From: Salvator merianae
Lineage: Eukaryota > Chordata > Lepidosauria > Squamata > Teiidae
DNA length: 64,000 nt
Assembly: GCA_003586115.2 (NCBI GenBank)
Contig: QVOM02000034.1
Span: forward strand, 12,689,730 to 12,753,729
Direction of reading: 5' to 3'
The position numbers and the translations under genes were made by a program. Shown here in pieces: positions 1 to 11,280 of this stretch (position 1 is its first letter; each line of letters starts with the position of its first letter). The notes under the pieces were generated by a model, which did not search any database, was not told where the DNA came from, and worked only from the letters and a program-made list of their open reading frames with translations.

Positions 1-1910
1 TGGGGCAAGGATCTGAGTTAACAGAATCCATCACAACATGTTACAGTATTGGGTGCAGTTTCCACCACATTTCTGCCACATGCCCAGTGCTACTTACCTG
101 CTTTGTGCTCTGTTGCCCAATTCCCATATTGCCAGTTTTCCGTTGCGGTGGTGAGATTTGTGCAGTGAAGCACAATGGAGACTTTCAGGTTACGGAAGAA
201 ATTGGGAGCACACAGTCAGTGATGTGCATGGAATAATTTAGTTCATTTTTTATTCTTCACATGAATGAACGTTATCTGTTGCTAATTTGGAACTTAGATT
301 AGGCTGGCTAATTTAGTTAGAATGTCAGCTTATTTTTCTTCATATAAAGCACATGATATGTTCCGAGAACCCAGTTAGTGCTTTCCACGAAGAAGGAACA
401 TACGAAACAGCAGCCGAGATGTCCCCAAGGTGCTGCACAGCAAATACTGTAATGTATAAAGAAGTTTCTGCAGCTGCCTGCAGCAAAATGAGCATCTCAC
501 CCCCATCCACCCCCTTCATATTTGTCTACGACAAGCACAGCAATATGCTAAATACAAATGCCTGCCCCTTCTCTGCCTAGGGGGCATTCTGAACATTGCA
601 GGGGGAGGGAATGTAGACTTTATTACATTCAAAATTTGTGCTGTTTTATAGCACAGGCAAATATGCTCTCCTGTAACATAAAATCAAAGAGAAGCTGTGC
701 TGTTTTGGTTTCCTCAGAATAACTAGTTCATTCTTCTTAGCAACAGAAAGCTCTCTTGCGCAACCCAAACCCCAGACTACTTCATATTTAAAACAAAAGA
801 CAAAATCCTTAAAAACTGCCCCTTGAAGATTCAGAGGTTCATCAGCTTTTTAATCTAGATATAATTCCTAGCCAATTATTTCCATCTTGACTGTTTAAGT
901 ATCAGAGAGATAATCCTCATTCATTCTAGTACTGCAATCGTCAAGAGAACGCTTTGTTATTTTATTTTTATTTTTTGCCATACAAAGCATGAACGTAATT
1001 AAAATAAAGTTCTAAATCCAAAAGCAAAGCATATGACTAATTATATATCAAAGCATAAGTTAAGGCATACATATTTATTTTTGGTTGTAAAACATAAACT
1101 AAGAGCTATAAAGCTATTAATAGTACCAGCCTAGGAAATAATAATAAAAAACACTTTGCTATAAAAAGTTGTTAAATTGATAGCGTTTTGCTGTGATCAA
1201 TTATTCATATTACAAAAAAAACCCTATGAGATATAGCAGCAGGAGAATATCTTTACAAATTACAAGAAAATCTGGTAAGCCCCTCAATATTATCTTTCCA
1301 TACAGATCAGCAACTTCTTCTTAAAGCCATCATGTATCTAATTGACATCACATTATCCAGCAAAACTATTTTGAGTTTATGGCAAGCCTACAAGAATAGA
1401 GTCTATAAAGAATCTCAGCAGTGTTAATTACACAAATCAACTTACCTGTTGTATCCCTGCAAAAAAATGTATAATGATTTTAGTTAAAAGGAAAACTCCT
1501 ATCTATATGGAAAAATCTCTATTAAGTTATGAAAAGACGGGGTAGAATTCATTTGGGATCAGTTCTGTTTATGTAGTTGTTGGTATATTTGTTGATAATC
1601 AAATATTTATTTTATGTAAAAATATGAAATTAAAAATAATTGGAAGAAAGGGGGAAAAGCATAAGCTAAGGAAGAAAAGCTGCTAAAGAGTTTTAGTACA
1701 TTTCCCTCCCACCTTGTCTGTGGAATTAATAGACAGAAACAAAATGTAGAACCCACTGAAGCCTATATATTGTGTACTGACTAAAAGCTGAGAGGATTGT
1801 CTGTATGATGTACCATCAACTGTACCACTTTCACACTTGTCTGCTACCCAGGTAATTCAGAAGTAGTTCTTTAGCCATTGCTTTTCTTAGCAGCCCCAAG
1901 TGAATGATGG
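1..1910. other. AT-rich intergenic DNA, no gene seen
   Basis: No gene or recognised repeat seen. The stretch is AT-rich with short A and T runs. The longest open frames are under 80 codons, lack family motifs and look like chance. Degraded old transposon DNA cannot be excluded by eye. Confidence 0.6.
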
Positions 1911-2021
1911 TGCATCCAGACATCATTTACTTACTCCTCTATATTTGGTTATTCTGGAATAAAACATGGATATTCTGGAATATCCAAATATAGTGGAATA
2001 AGTAAGCAACATTTGGATGCA
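1911..2021. repeat. Palindromic MITE, TGCATCC-ended, full copy
   Basis: The first ~51 bases pair with the last ~51 as an imperfect inverted repeat around a spacer of about 9 bases. Both arms begin TGCATCC and contain TATATTTGG followed by an ATTCTGGAATA-type motif. A second, left-truncated copy lies at 17243-17324. Two copies of one fold-back unit support a non-autonomous DNA transposon rather than a chance hairpin. No clear target duplication was found and the superfamily is unknown. Confidence 0.7.
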
Positions 2022-2439
2022 GCCCCCTCCCCCGGTCTGCCCAGGTGAAACCAGGTGAGTTGGTCTGCTCAGGTGCCCCTGTCCAAGAGCAGTAGAGGTG
2101 GATAGATGCTTTTATGGATGCTGGGCTTCCACAAATGGTGTAACCCATGAGGGTGAGTGACTTTGCTGCAACAGTGGTGGTTTATTCCTTTAACAAGCAT
2201 CCAGGGACATCAGCCCTCCTTACCTAGGCTGCAATCACATGGGCAGAAAGACCGTTCTTGCCCCTGGGAAGCTTCCATGGTGGCCAAACTGCCTTGGGAG
2301 TCACCTTTCCCATAAGCTTGTAAAACTAATCTTGGGGCAGGCTAGGTGTCAAAGATTGCTCCTTCCTCCAGGTGGAAGAACAGAGGGGAAAGGTGCCATT
2401 TACTGGCTGCCATTTTCCCTGGGGATCTGCTCTGGAAGA
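2022..2439. other. Unassigned DNA between two repeats
   Basis: No gene or named repeat recognised. Its distal end may continue the L2-like LINE that starts near 2440, because one minus-strand open frame runs across the boundary. Confidence 0.4.
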
Positions 2440-2840
2440 TTGAAACAATGGCCAACTTCCAACCATTTTTTTCCAGATCTCCCGAGTAGGTCCCTGCAGA
2501 CACATCAGTACCGCCAAAAGAATTCTCATCACAGTAGCAATCTGGACCCTGTGCTGGTGTGAACAGGGTTGGTATGCTGTATAAATAGGGATGTATGGTT
2601 TAAGATGCTCTAAATGCCCAGTCCCTGCTAGCAGCCCTGTGGCCCTATTCTGGACCAGCTTGAGTTTAAAGGCAGCCCCATGAGCAACACATTGCAGTAA
2701 TCTAAACAAGAGGTTTCCAAAGCATTGTATCTGAGGCTAGGCTCTCATCATCCAGGTAAAGATGCATCTGGCATATCAGGTGCAACCGATAGAATGCAGT
2801 CTGAGCCACAGTAACATAGCTGAAACAATAAACATGTCAA
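2440..2840 (-). mobile_element. L2/CR1-like LINE 3' end fragment
   Basis: The plus strand reads as the antisense of a squamate LINE 3' region. It has a 'ctggaccagcttgagttt' block, then 'cagccccatgagca' and 'cattgcagtaatctaaac', the same order as in the 3' part of the larger element at 4355-5870. The minus-strand peptide includes KLVQNRATGLL, which resembles the KLQLVQNAAARLL motif found near the end of L2-type ORF2. No intact reading frame. Assignment to the L2/CR1 superfamily is from recalled family features, so the clade is tentative. Confidence 0.6.
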
Positions 2841-3755
2841 CAAGAGCAAAACTACCTCTTTTTATTTTATTTTTTTCATGTGAGCTGCCATGAAAGTTAT
2901 GGGAATATGGTCAATAAACACTGGCAATCTTAATTTCTTTTCTTTAAACATATGACTATGGAAAATATTGAAAGATATATGAACAAGGCAGGAAACATCT
3001 GTGAAGGACAAAGCACGGTCATAAGAACATAAGAACATACATCTCAAATTTCAACACAGCACCATTTTGGCCTGTTATTAGCCTAGCACCATTCTTCAGG
3101 ACTACTGGGTAACTGGGATATATACATTGCAATTCTCAAGCTTTTAAGAGGCATATTTTTCAAAAATCAGAAGACTATGACCTATAGTGCATATGTGTGT
3201 GAAATATTCAATATTAATGTTTCATGCATACCCTTATAAATGTGCTTGAACATGATCCTGTAATTCATTCATGCCCAGAAGCAGTATCCAGCCACACCTT
3301 CCTTTCCTTTTCTAATACTCCACTGCTCTTCTAGTGAGAAATTTACACATGCCATGGTTTGTTGTAATGTACATTTCAAAGCCTACTTCACTGCATAGCA
3401 CAGAATAAGTTATTCTGCAGTGCTCTTTTGCACAACATTTAGCAAATATTTGTGATGATCATGAGTGCATTTAATGACTGTCTAGAAATACATATGGTAC
3501 CAGTTTTCAGCCAGTGTGTAACTACAGAGCTTTTTTGCACTGACCTCTGGTGTTCGAGAACAGGGCTATTTGGAGGCAGTGGTGAGAACTGGAGTGGTAC
3601 ATGCTGTCCAAATGCTTGCACCTTATAAAATTGATCTGTCATGATATTTATTTTATCTGTCTTATTCATGGCCAGTCTCTAATGATTCTTCTTTTTTTTT
3701 AATCTGGCAATCGTGTCATTGTGACCTTTGGCCACCTCCAAATCTAGCCTTCATT
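2841..3755. other. AT-rich intergenic DNA
   Basis: No gene seen. A short doubled 'cataagaa' motif at about 3020-3037 resembles the start of a common reptile repeat but is too short to call. The remaining open frames are short and unremarkable. Confidence 0.5.
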
Positions 3756-4017
3756 AAAAGAAGAAGAAGAAGAAGGAGAAGAAGGAGAAGAAGGAGGAGA
3801 AGAAGGAGAAGGAGAAGAAGAAGAAGAAGAAGAAGAAGAAGAAGAAGAAGAAGAAGAAGAAGAAGAAGAAGAAGAAGAAGAAGAAGAAGAAGAAGGAGAA
3901 GAAGAAGAAGAAGAAGAAGAAGAAGAAGAAGAAGAAGAAGAAGAAGAAGAAGAAGAAGAAGAAGAAGAAGAAGAAGAAGAAGAAGAAGAAGAAGAAGAAG
4001 AAGAAGAAGAAGAAGAA
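3756..4017. repeat. (GAA)n triplet array with GGA interruptions
   Basis: About 260 bases of pure purine on the plus strand. It is mostly GAA, with GGA interruptions clustered in the first 60 bases and one near 3894. The poly-leucine open frame on the minus strand (3716-4021) is a by-product. Long GAA/TTC tracts can form triplexes and are length-unstable, so the assembled length may not be exact. Confidence 0.97.
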
Positions 4018-4354
4018 ACAATATATTTATTTGATTTTATTTCGGAGGGGGTTTGTGTTTTTCTGATTGTTCAGCCACACCCACTTTAATCATCAGTTAT
4101 ATCCTTCTTGACTTGCAGGGTTGTCTAAGGATCAGTATGTCTCTCAGCCTAAAAACTTGTAGACCATCTTTGTTTTAAAGTGCCAGAGGCCACTCCAAAA
4201 GAACGTGGATGCCCTATGGATTATGTTCTTAAAGTCATCTGTCTCTGCCTGCCACCTTTTGTCATATGTTACCTAACTATGGCCCAGATTAGACAGACTG
4301 GTGAAAATGGCAATGACCTTCTGCTAAGGCATCACACTTGCCCATCATTATAGC
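4018..4354. other. Unassigned DNA downstream of the GAA array
   Basis: No gene or named repeat recognised. It separates the triplet array from the 3' end of the L2-like LINE. Confidence 0.4.
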
Positions 4355-5872
4355 ATTATTTGTATTTTTATCTACCCTATACCCAAAGGTGTCAAGGCAA
4401 GTTACAACAGTAAAAACAAATTTAAAATGGACTTGTTAAAACCATAACAGAACCTGAAAGTGGGGAGAGGAAGCTGTTTCCTCAGCCAAAAAGAAGAGGC
4501 ATCTTCACCCATCTCCTAAAAGTATATAGTGAATGTGCTTGGCATACCTCAGTGGGGAGGCTATTCCATAGTCTGGGTGCTACCACCAATAAGGCCCTAT
4601 CCCATGACCCCATCCCTTTAACTGCTGAAGGTGATGGTACAACCAGAAGGGCCTCTCCTGCAGATCTTAAGGCATAGGCAAATCAATAAGGGAGAAGGTG
4701 TTCCTTTAGATATTTGCAGTTCGAACTGCTTAGGGCTTTATAAGTTAAAGTTTACACCTTGAATTGGCTTTGGTAATGAACTGGCATCCAATACAGCTCT
4801 ATTAAGACCAGTGTGATGTGCATCCAGCCAGCCATTTCGGTCAGCCATCTAGCTATAGCATTCTTCACCAGCAGCAGTTTCCAAACTGTCTTCAAGGACA
4901 GACCCACATAGAGCACATTACAATAGTCCAATCCTGAAATTACCAGAGCATGGATTATTGTAGCCAGATCATCTCTGTCCAGAAAAGACTGTAGCTGGTG
5001 AACCTGCCATAGCGGAACTAAGCACTCTTGGCCACCACCTCCACCTAAGCTTCAAGCATCAGTGCAGGAACTGAGAGCACCCCCACATTTCACACCTGTT
5101 CCATCCAGTGCAATACAAACCCATTGAGAAACAGGCTGCCTTCCAACTTCATGGACCTGAGACCCTGTGATGCATAGCAATTCTGTCTTGTCTAGATTCA
5201 GCCTCAGTTTATGGCCACCCTTACTGTCTCCAAGCACTTGCCAAGCACTTTACCACTTCTGTTGCAGATGGCAAGGAGAGGTAGAGCTGAGTCTCATCTG
5301 CATATTGATGGAACCTTCCTTCAAATCTCCTGATTAAATGTCCCAGCAGCTTCACATAGATATTAAAGAGCATGAGAGATAAGATTGATCCCTGAGAAAC
5401 CCCATAAGTGAATTCCTAGGATGTTGAGCAAAGATCTCCCACAACCATTCTCGGTCATCAGCCTTGGAGTTAGGAGCAGAATCATCACAGCACGGTGCCT
5501 CCAGCTCCCAAACTCCATAGCTTTTCCAGAAGGATACCATGGAAAACCAATAGGGTGACACTCCTCCTATCTTTGTCCCAGAGAAGGTCATCAACCATGG
5601 TGACCAAGGTGGTATGCCTGCAGTTGAGCAGCCATGACCTTCTCTAATACCTTGCCCCATAGTGTAATGTTAACCACTGGATGATAGTTATTTAAATCTT
5701 CTGGATTCAGGAAGGATCTCTTGAGGATGAGGTGTACCACCACCTCTTTAAGAGTCAGTGGATCAACTCTTTCTCTCATGAAGGCATTTATCACTTCCTG
5801 GAGCCACCTGGACATACCCTGCTGGCTAGCTGTGGCCATTTTATGGCCATGCAGCATGATTAACAGACACAA
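4355..5872 (-). mobile_element. L2/CR1-superfamily LINE, 5'-truncated, with broken reverse transcriptase
   Basis: The minus strand carries an ORF2 remnant of a non-LTR retrotransposon followed by its 3' untranslated region. In order from 5872 downwards there is an RT block reading LNPEDLNNYHPVVN and GKVLEKVMAAQLQ (codons within 5591-5872). Next comes QYADETQLYLS (about 5280-5307), which is the catalytic motif. Then comes LRLNLDKTELL (about 5180-5220), the motif usually just after it, and last the 3' region. The canonical YADD is changed to YADE; the altered codon is at 5293-5295. Several frameshifts and stops separate these blocks, and the endonuclease and most of the N-terminus are missing. 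It is a dead copy. The L2 assignment rests on the RT wording; CR1 is the alternative. Confidence 0.85.
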
Positions 5873-6718
5873 ATATGTTTGATTGCTCCATAGCTATGCC
5901 AAAGCTACACTCGATCTAGAAAAGAAAGCAGAGAGCACTGCCAAAATTCTCCAGGAGCGTGGAATCTTCCTTCCCATATCTTTCTGCATCATTGAAATAC
6001 CTGGAAGTATGCGACGTGCCACTGGTAAGTGCCTCTGCTTGCCCCATGCTCTTGTCTTGCTGCCTAGGCGACAAGTGCTTGTTCCAAAATTACTTTATTC
6101 CATGATGTCGCTATGTAGCAATATATTCAGGCACTGTCCGGAGGAAAACTAAGTGCCTATCCATTCTCCTATTCCCTCTAGTTGTTACAACTGTTCCTCT
6201 TCTTTCGACAATACATACTTTTTAATCACTAAGTCCCAACGTAGATATACCATTTTTTTCTCTTGCTCAGAAAGTCAATAAGTGGTTCCCAATCTATACA
6301 AAATGACATAACTGATCAAGAATGCCAATTCAACCATTTCTGCCAAGTCTGTTAGTTTCACTAACCAATATTCCATAATGGGCAAAGGCTGAATTCTTCC
6401 ATCTTCATTCATATAACAATCTCACAACCATAATCTTTCTCTCCATCTTTCTGTTCATGACTCTTTTATCCTATTTTTTCCATTTCCCAATTTTTTTCAC
6501 ACAGCAGCTGCTTGCTGACAATTACGTGTAAATGACAGTTAACAGTCACCAGTAAATTTAGACACTCAGAGATTGGACAGAATATTAACATTTACATTCA
6601 ATACAGTCTTGGCATGCTGAGTGCCAGCTTTATCAAACAGCTTCTATCACCTTCATTTATCTGTCCAACCATAGTTGTCAACAAAACTCAGAGCAAATGC
6701 ACAAGCATCTCTAAAATA
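5873..6718. other. Intergenic DNA, no gene seen
   Basis: No gene recognised. A 'gaaatacctggaagt' block at about 5994-6008 recurs near 15176, 42993 and 58612, so part of this stretch is probably an old repeat. The open frame at 5883-6152 has no recognisable domain. Confidence 0.5.
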
Positions 6719-6726
6719 CTATTAAT

Positions 6727-6834
6727 CAGCGGCGGCCGGCAGCTTTAAGCCTGGGTGTTCGTGCCCCACGTGAAGCACGCCATGGCCATTCATGAGGCGT
6801 GAACACCCAGGCTTAAAGCCGCCAGCCGCCACTG
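6727..6834. mobile_element. hAT-type palindromic MITE with 8-bp target duplication (family B)
   Basis: A 108-bp fold-back element. Its ends begin CAGCGGCGGC and CAGTGGCGGC (second end read on the other strand). The arms of about 38 bases match with few mismatches and include GCTTTAAGCCTGGGTGTTC. It is flanked by CTATTAAT (6719-6726) and CTATTGAT (6835-6842), an 8-bp duplication with one mismatch. The CAG terminus and 8-bp duplication are hallmarks of hAT transposons. No coding capacity. Related ends occur at 56181-56366, 58058-58238 and 41640-41725. Confidence 0.85.
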
Positions 6835-6842
6835 CTATTGAT

Positions 6843-9480
6843 ATAGATAATAACCAGAGTGCTTGGCTGAATGGTTCTGAGTCTATACCAACTACTCTCC
6901 AAAGAAAGCAGCTTTCTGTTTTTAACTGTATGTTTCATTCAGTCATACATTTTCCTGTTTTTTCATTCTTTCTGCTGATGGAAAAAAAGGTTTTGAAGGC
7001 AATTAATATAAAAGGTTCTTACAGAGTACTTTTATTTTGCATTACCCACAGCTATAATTCAAATGTGCCACTTACATTACTTGGATAGACAATTGATTTT
7101 TAAGATGTGATTGTCAGCTTTCAGTTTCTCATCAAGAACATTTGTATGTGTGCTCTAATAGTGTAATGGCAGGGCTACAGTTTTGCACAAAAACTGCATA
7201 CCTTCCAATATGACCATAACAAAAAAACTTGCTTATCTCCTTGAGGACAGGCAGGTATAGATGACAAGTGTAGGGAGGTGAGAAGAGAAGTCAGGCAGCT
7301 ATTAGAAAATATGCTGCTCCGTGCAGCAAACCAAATGCAGAACTACTGCAAATGAAAGCTGGATTTGCTGCACTTTCAGGCTGCATCCACATGGTAGCCT
7401 ATGCAGCTGAATCCTGGAGTGAGTGCTGGAAGCTGCCACAGAAATGGAACCTATGGCAGGTAGGTGCTATTTGCCTCTCCACAACAACCAGCCTTGGGGG
7501 AATGCTGCTGTGAAGGACCCCCCCCCCTTTGCAGCAGCATGATTGTGGTCTGGACAGCTTTTCAAAGCACTGGAAGTATGGCTGGAAGTCAACCATTTTT
7601 GGTGCAGCAAACAGCAGCTTGAGTGGAAAGCCTGGACCCAACTCCTTTGAGAGTTCAGTTTCCTCTGCAACCCTTGATATACTGATATTCCAGACTCATG
7701 GCTGAAAGGACAGTTATTCCAGATTCTGACTCAGCTTCACCTAGGCAGTCCACATGGGTTGTGGCAGCCTGGCTATTTCATTGTCCACTCATAGCATGCC
7801 AAGATTTTTGCAGCAAGCCTGCTGTACTTGGGAGAATCCAGAAAATTAGATTGTCCATTGACTAGAATGCACTCCAGAGCAAACCACATGTACCAACAAC
7901 AGAGAGCAGATGCAGCGCAAAAGGATAACTCCAGATGACTTAGACAAACAAGATAAGCTACATGTTGTAGCTTAATGCCAGGCGATATTCTATCATGCTC
8001 CTCCCTGATACACAGATGTCAGTATCTGTGCAAAAGAAACAAACCTTTTCTGGAATATCATAACATGCCATTTTTCTAGAGATTATGCTGATTCTTTATT
8101 ATGTGCATAAGAAGAAGGCCACAGGTACAACAATTTGAACTTTTTCAGATGATAACATAAACAAATCCATGGTATTCTTAGACAAATCAAACAAAAGGCA
8201 AGACCTCAATTGCATCCAAACACACAAAAAACCTGTCACACAGTAGTGTTCTCATCTCACATCTAATCCACATTACGGGCGCAGTCCAACATCATAAATT
8301 TAATCAGTATCAGAAGAGTACAAGGACTGAATTCGGCTTCTGATCATTCCCACATTTGCATTTTAACACAGACTCAATTTAGACTTGCTCATTCTCGCAC
8401 TGGTATTTCCCGTGTTTGGCATGGGGAAACCGTACTTTTTTTGCCTCCATCCCTCACCAAATTCCCCTCCCTGTGCAGTCAGTGATTGGCTGCAGTCCCA
8501 ACGTTCAAATCTTGACTTCACGGGCGGGCAAGTCGAGCTCCGCCCTCCATATGTCCCTCCTGCTGCCTCAGAACATGGAGTCACTTGGCAGCATTACTAG
8601 TCATTCACCATTTGCTCCTTCTCCCCCTTCAGCCTGTATCTACACAAGCAGAATTTCAACACCACATGTACCACACAATTAAGATTATTAAAGGGCAGAT
8701 GACCATTTCTGTTCCATTGCAATTGCACTTTTGCACAATTGCGCAATTTAAGAGTAGCACAAAAGCAGGGAGAGGTCCCTGAAGAGGGGGGAACAGGAGG
8801 GGAATGTGGGGGGGGGGTGCTTTATTATCCTGATAGTGTAGTTAATGGTCAGCAAATGGACTTTGCCTCGGCACTCCCTGAGACATCCACAACGGCATGT
8901 GTCCCACTACGTAGCTGTGTGCTGCAGACAGCAGACCTGATACTGAGTGGGTTCATTGTTGGGGCAAGAGGACTGCACCCCCAAACAGGCACAGTCTGTT
9001 TTTTGGTCTAATCAGCAGATGGAAGTGGAGGAAGCCTTTAATTTAGTGTCTAATGGGGTATAAATGAAGAGAAAGGACTGCAGTTTAGCAAAGTTAAATG
9101 AAGGATGGTTGTCTTTTCTGCTGGCAGCAGAGGAAGGGAGAATAATGGAGGCGGAAGGAATGAATGAGAGACCTGCCCACCCACAAAGTCTGTCATAGGA
9201 CAGCAGGAAATGAGAAGCCCTCCCTCTGCATCCCCCCCAAAAAGTATAGTCCCTCCCAAATAGTCTCCTTCCCCGTTCTCACATCGCAAAGTAAAGCAGG
9301 CTAGCGATCTGGAACAGCTTGAGAACTCATTAAATCCGAATGCAAAGTAGTCCAGATTTTGCCAATTTAGTCCAGAAAAACTATGAAAAAACAAGATCAC
9401 GTCAGGCCAGCGGGAACTGAAGACAGACTGTAAGCCGATTAAATGCCGTGTCGGAATGCTTGCCTTAAGGTCCAAAAATG
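6843..9480. other. Long stretch without a recognised gene
   Basis: No known domain in any open frame, including the 141-codon minus frame at 9050-9475. Homopolymers occur at about 7509-7518 (C) and 8809-8818 (G). A short patch near 8395-8570 has locally more CpG, with an ATTGG motif and GGGCGGG/CCGCCC boxes. It contains a small inverted repeat (GGTATTTCCC / GGGGAAACC), so it may be a DNA-transposon remnant rather than a promoter. Confidence 0.45.
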
Positions 9481-9906
9481 CACTTTGGAAAATGCACTTC
9501 TAATTAGAGGTGGGATGGAAAGAACTTGGTACTGCATGCTACCACCTCTAATCCAACTTTGAGTTGCTTTCTAAATGTGTGCAGATGGAGCCTCAGAGAG
9601 AGAGAAAAAAAGAGTGCTTAGAAAACAAAACACCCCCCCCCCCAACAATTATTCCTTGCAATTATTGTGACCCTTCAGTTGGTTCTAATGCAAGGGGCTG
9701 CCAGATGCATTAAAAAATACTGGCAGGTTGCCAAAATAACACTGAGACTGGCAACAGCACCCTAAAATCCATGTTTAATATAGAGTGGGAAATCCCACAC
9801 TATTTTTAACATTTTGGCATGCTGCTGAATATTCAAGAATCTGTTAGGGCTCATCTGACACAGCATTGCATTCAGCATCTGAGAGCTTGCTGTGCTTGAA
9901 AAAAAA
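9481..9906. repeat. Fragment of a short repeat with AAATGCACTT and GATTAGAGGTGGGA motifs
   Basis: Around 9463-9580 there are 'gcactttggaaaatgcactt', 'attagaggtggga' and 'gcatgctaccacctctaat'. The same motifs in the same order occur at 50579-50700, and in weaker form at 39140-39240. This supports a dispersed family whose nature is unclear. The remainder to 9906 is unassigned. Confidence 0.5.
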
Positions 9907-9957
9907 GAAGGAAGGAAGGAAGGAAGGAAGGAAGGAAGGAAGGAAGGAAGGAAGGAA
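9907..9957. repeat. (GGAA)n tetranucleotide microsatellite
   Basis: Uninterrupted GGAA units for about 51 bases. Confidence 0.98.
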
Positions 9958-10734
9958 AGTTCAGTTTGATGCTTTGTTGGAGGAGCCACATTGAGTCTGG
10001 TGTCCTGCATCGTGGAGAAATTCTGGCATTCATTTAGGAGCTGGCATTTCGCTGTGCTGTCAAGAGACAGCTGTGATTCTGAATACTTTTCCTCTTCCTC
10101 TTCAGGACCATGATGTCTGCATTTTAAAAATCTTCCCATTATTTTTTCCTGGCATACCTGTAAGCCAGCAAAATTTTAAAGTGAGCACAAGTGTTAATTA
10201 AAATGTTTCCAGGGCTAATCAGCACTGCTATCTGGTGACAAGAGAATAATCATTTTCTTTGTGTGAGCACCTACATAATCCTGAAGCTTCTAAACATGAG
10301 TTATCAGTTTCAAGAGCAGTAAATCAAAATAGCGTCTCTGAATGGCTGTGTTTTTTTTCAATTATGGGGGTGGTAGACAGTATTAAGCTCCATTTTAAAT
10401 TGTGGTGGGGATTCCCAGAACCTCAAGGGTACAGCATAAAGGGGGAGTTTCCTCATAACCTTGCTGTGTGTCTAAAGTAAGGGGAGTGCCAGTCAAAGCC
10501 CATTAAGAACAGGTAGAAGCTGCCAAGTACAAAAACATCCCATATATCTTTCCAGGATTGCTATATTCCCTACCGAGATTCATCTTGTGCCATCCCTGTT
10601 TGGGTTTCGGCGCCTGGTAAAGACTTTCTCTTTGCCCAGGCATATGGGCCTTGACCCTCTGAGAAGCCCCCCTCTTTGCTGCTGGACTGCTATTATTGTT
10701 GGGTGAGGGTGGGCTGTGGTGGGGGGGCATGTAA
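9958..10734. other. Intergenic DNA, no gene seen
   Basis: No gene or recognised repeat. Open frames are short and without motifs. The last ~100 bases may already belong to the LINE 3' region that follows. Confidence 0.5.
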
Positions 10735-10945
10735 TATTTTTATAATGTTTCTATAATTTTTATATATAATTTTTTACTGTATAGTTTTATAAGCTTTGTA
10801 ATGCTGTTTGTATGTTTTATGTTGTTTTATAACGCTTTTATGGTGTTTTATTGTACTAGTTTCTTACTATGTTTTGTAAGCCACCCTGGGACCTCTCAGT
10901 ATAGGGCAGGGTAGAAATTGAAATTAAAGTGAATATGATGTGATG
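10735..10945 (+). mobile_element. L2/CR1-like LINE 3' tail
   Basis: A T-rich stretch with many TTTTAT units leads into 'tttgtaagccaccctggga' and 'agggcagggtagaaat'. This is the usual closing sequence of squamate L2/CR1-like LINEs (GTAAGCCGCCCTGAG...GGGCGGTATAGAAAT). Only untranslated sequence is present. Similar tails occur at 42000-42085, 46585-46805 and 62520-62580 in the same orientation. Confidence 0.65.
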
Positions 10946-11087
10946 CTGATTTATTTCAGGTTTTGTCTGTGATGCAGGCTGAGTCACCCTTTCCAGAACT
11001 GGTGGAGTATAATGGGTAAAAGCTTTGCTGGGATTTAGGGTCATTGGTTCAGATCTTGTCTATGGCTTACATTCGTAATGTAGTTTC

Positions 11088-11280
11088 ATTTATTTAATGT
11101 AGCTTTGCATTTATATCCTATTTTCTTCTTGAAGAGCTCCAGGAAACAACATTTTTTTCCCTTCTATTTTATCACCACAACAGTCTTGTGAGGCAAGTTA
11201 GTCTGAAAGGCAGTGACTGGTCCAAGATCTTACAAAGAGTTGCATGGTCAAGCAAGGGTCTGAAACCTGGGCTGCACCTC
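11088..11280 (-). repeat. MIR/CORE-SINE-like or L2 3'-end-like old repeat
   Basis: The stretch contains 'tttatatcctattt', 'ttttatcaccacaacagtc', 'tgtgaggcaagttagtctga', 'gtgactggtccaaga' and 'gaaacctgggct'. This is the order seen in the antisense of MIR-type and related reptile repeats. A second, shorter copy is at 34400-34510. The exact family is not certain. Confidence 0.55.

Noticed and set aside
3716..4021. 101-residue poly-leucine open frame on the minus strand
   Set aside because: It is the translation of the GAA microsatellite and has no other content.
8395..8570. Promoter-like patch with an ATTGG box and GC boxes
   Set aside because: No gene lies downstream, the patch is short, and it includes an inverted repeat that fits a decayed DNA element better.
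9050..9475. 141-codon open frame (minus)
   Set aside because: No recognisable family, no splice signals or start context seen, and it continues into a repeated motif at its upstream edge.
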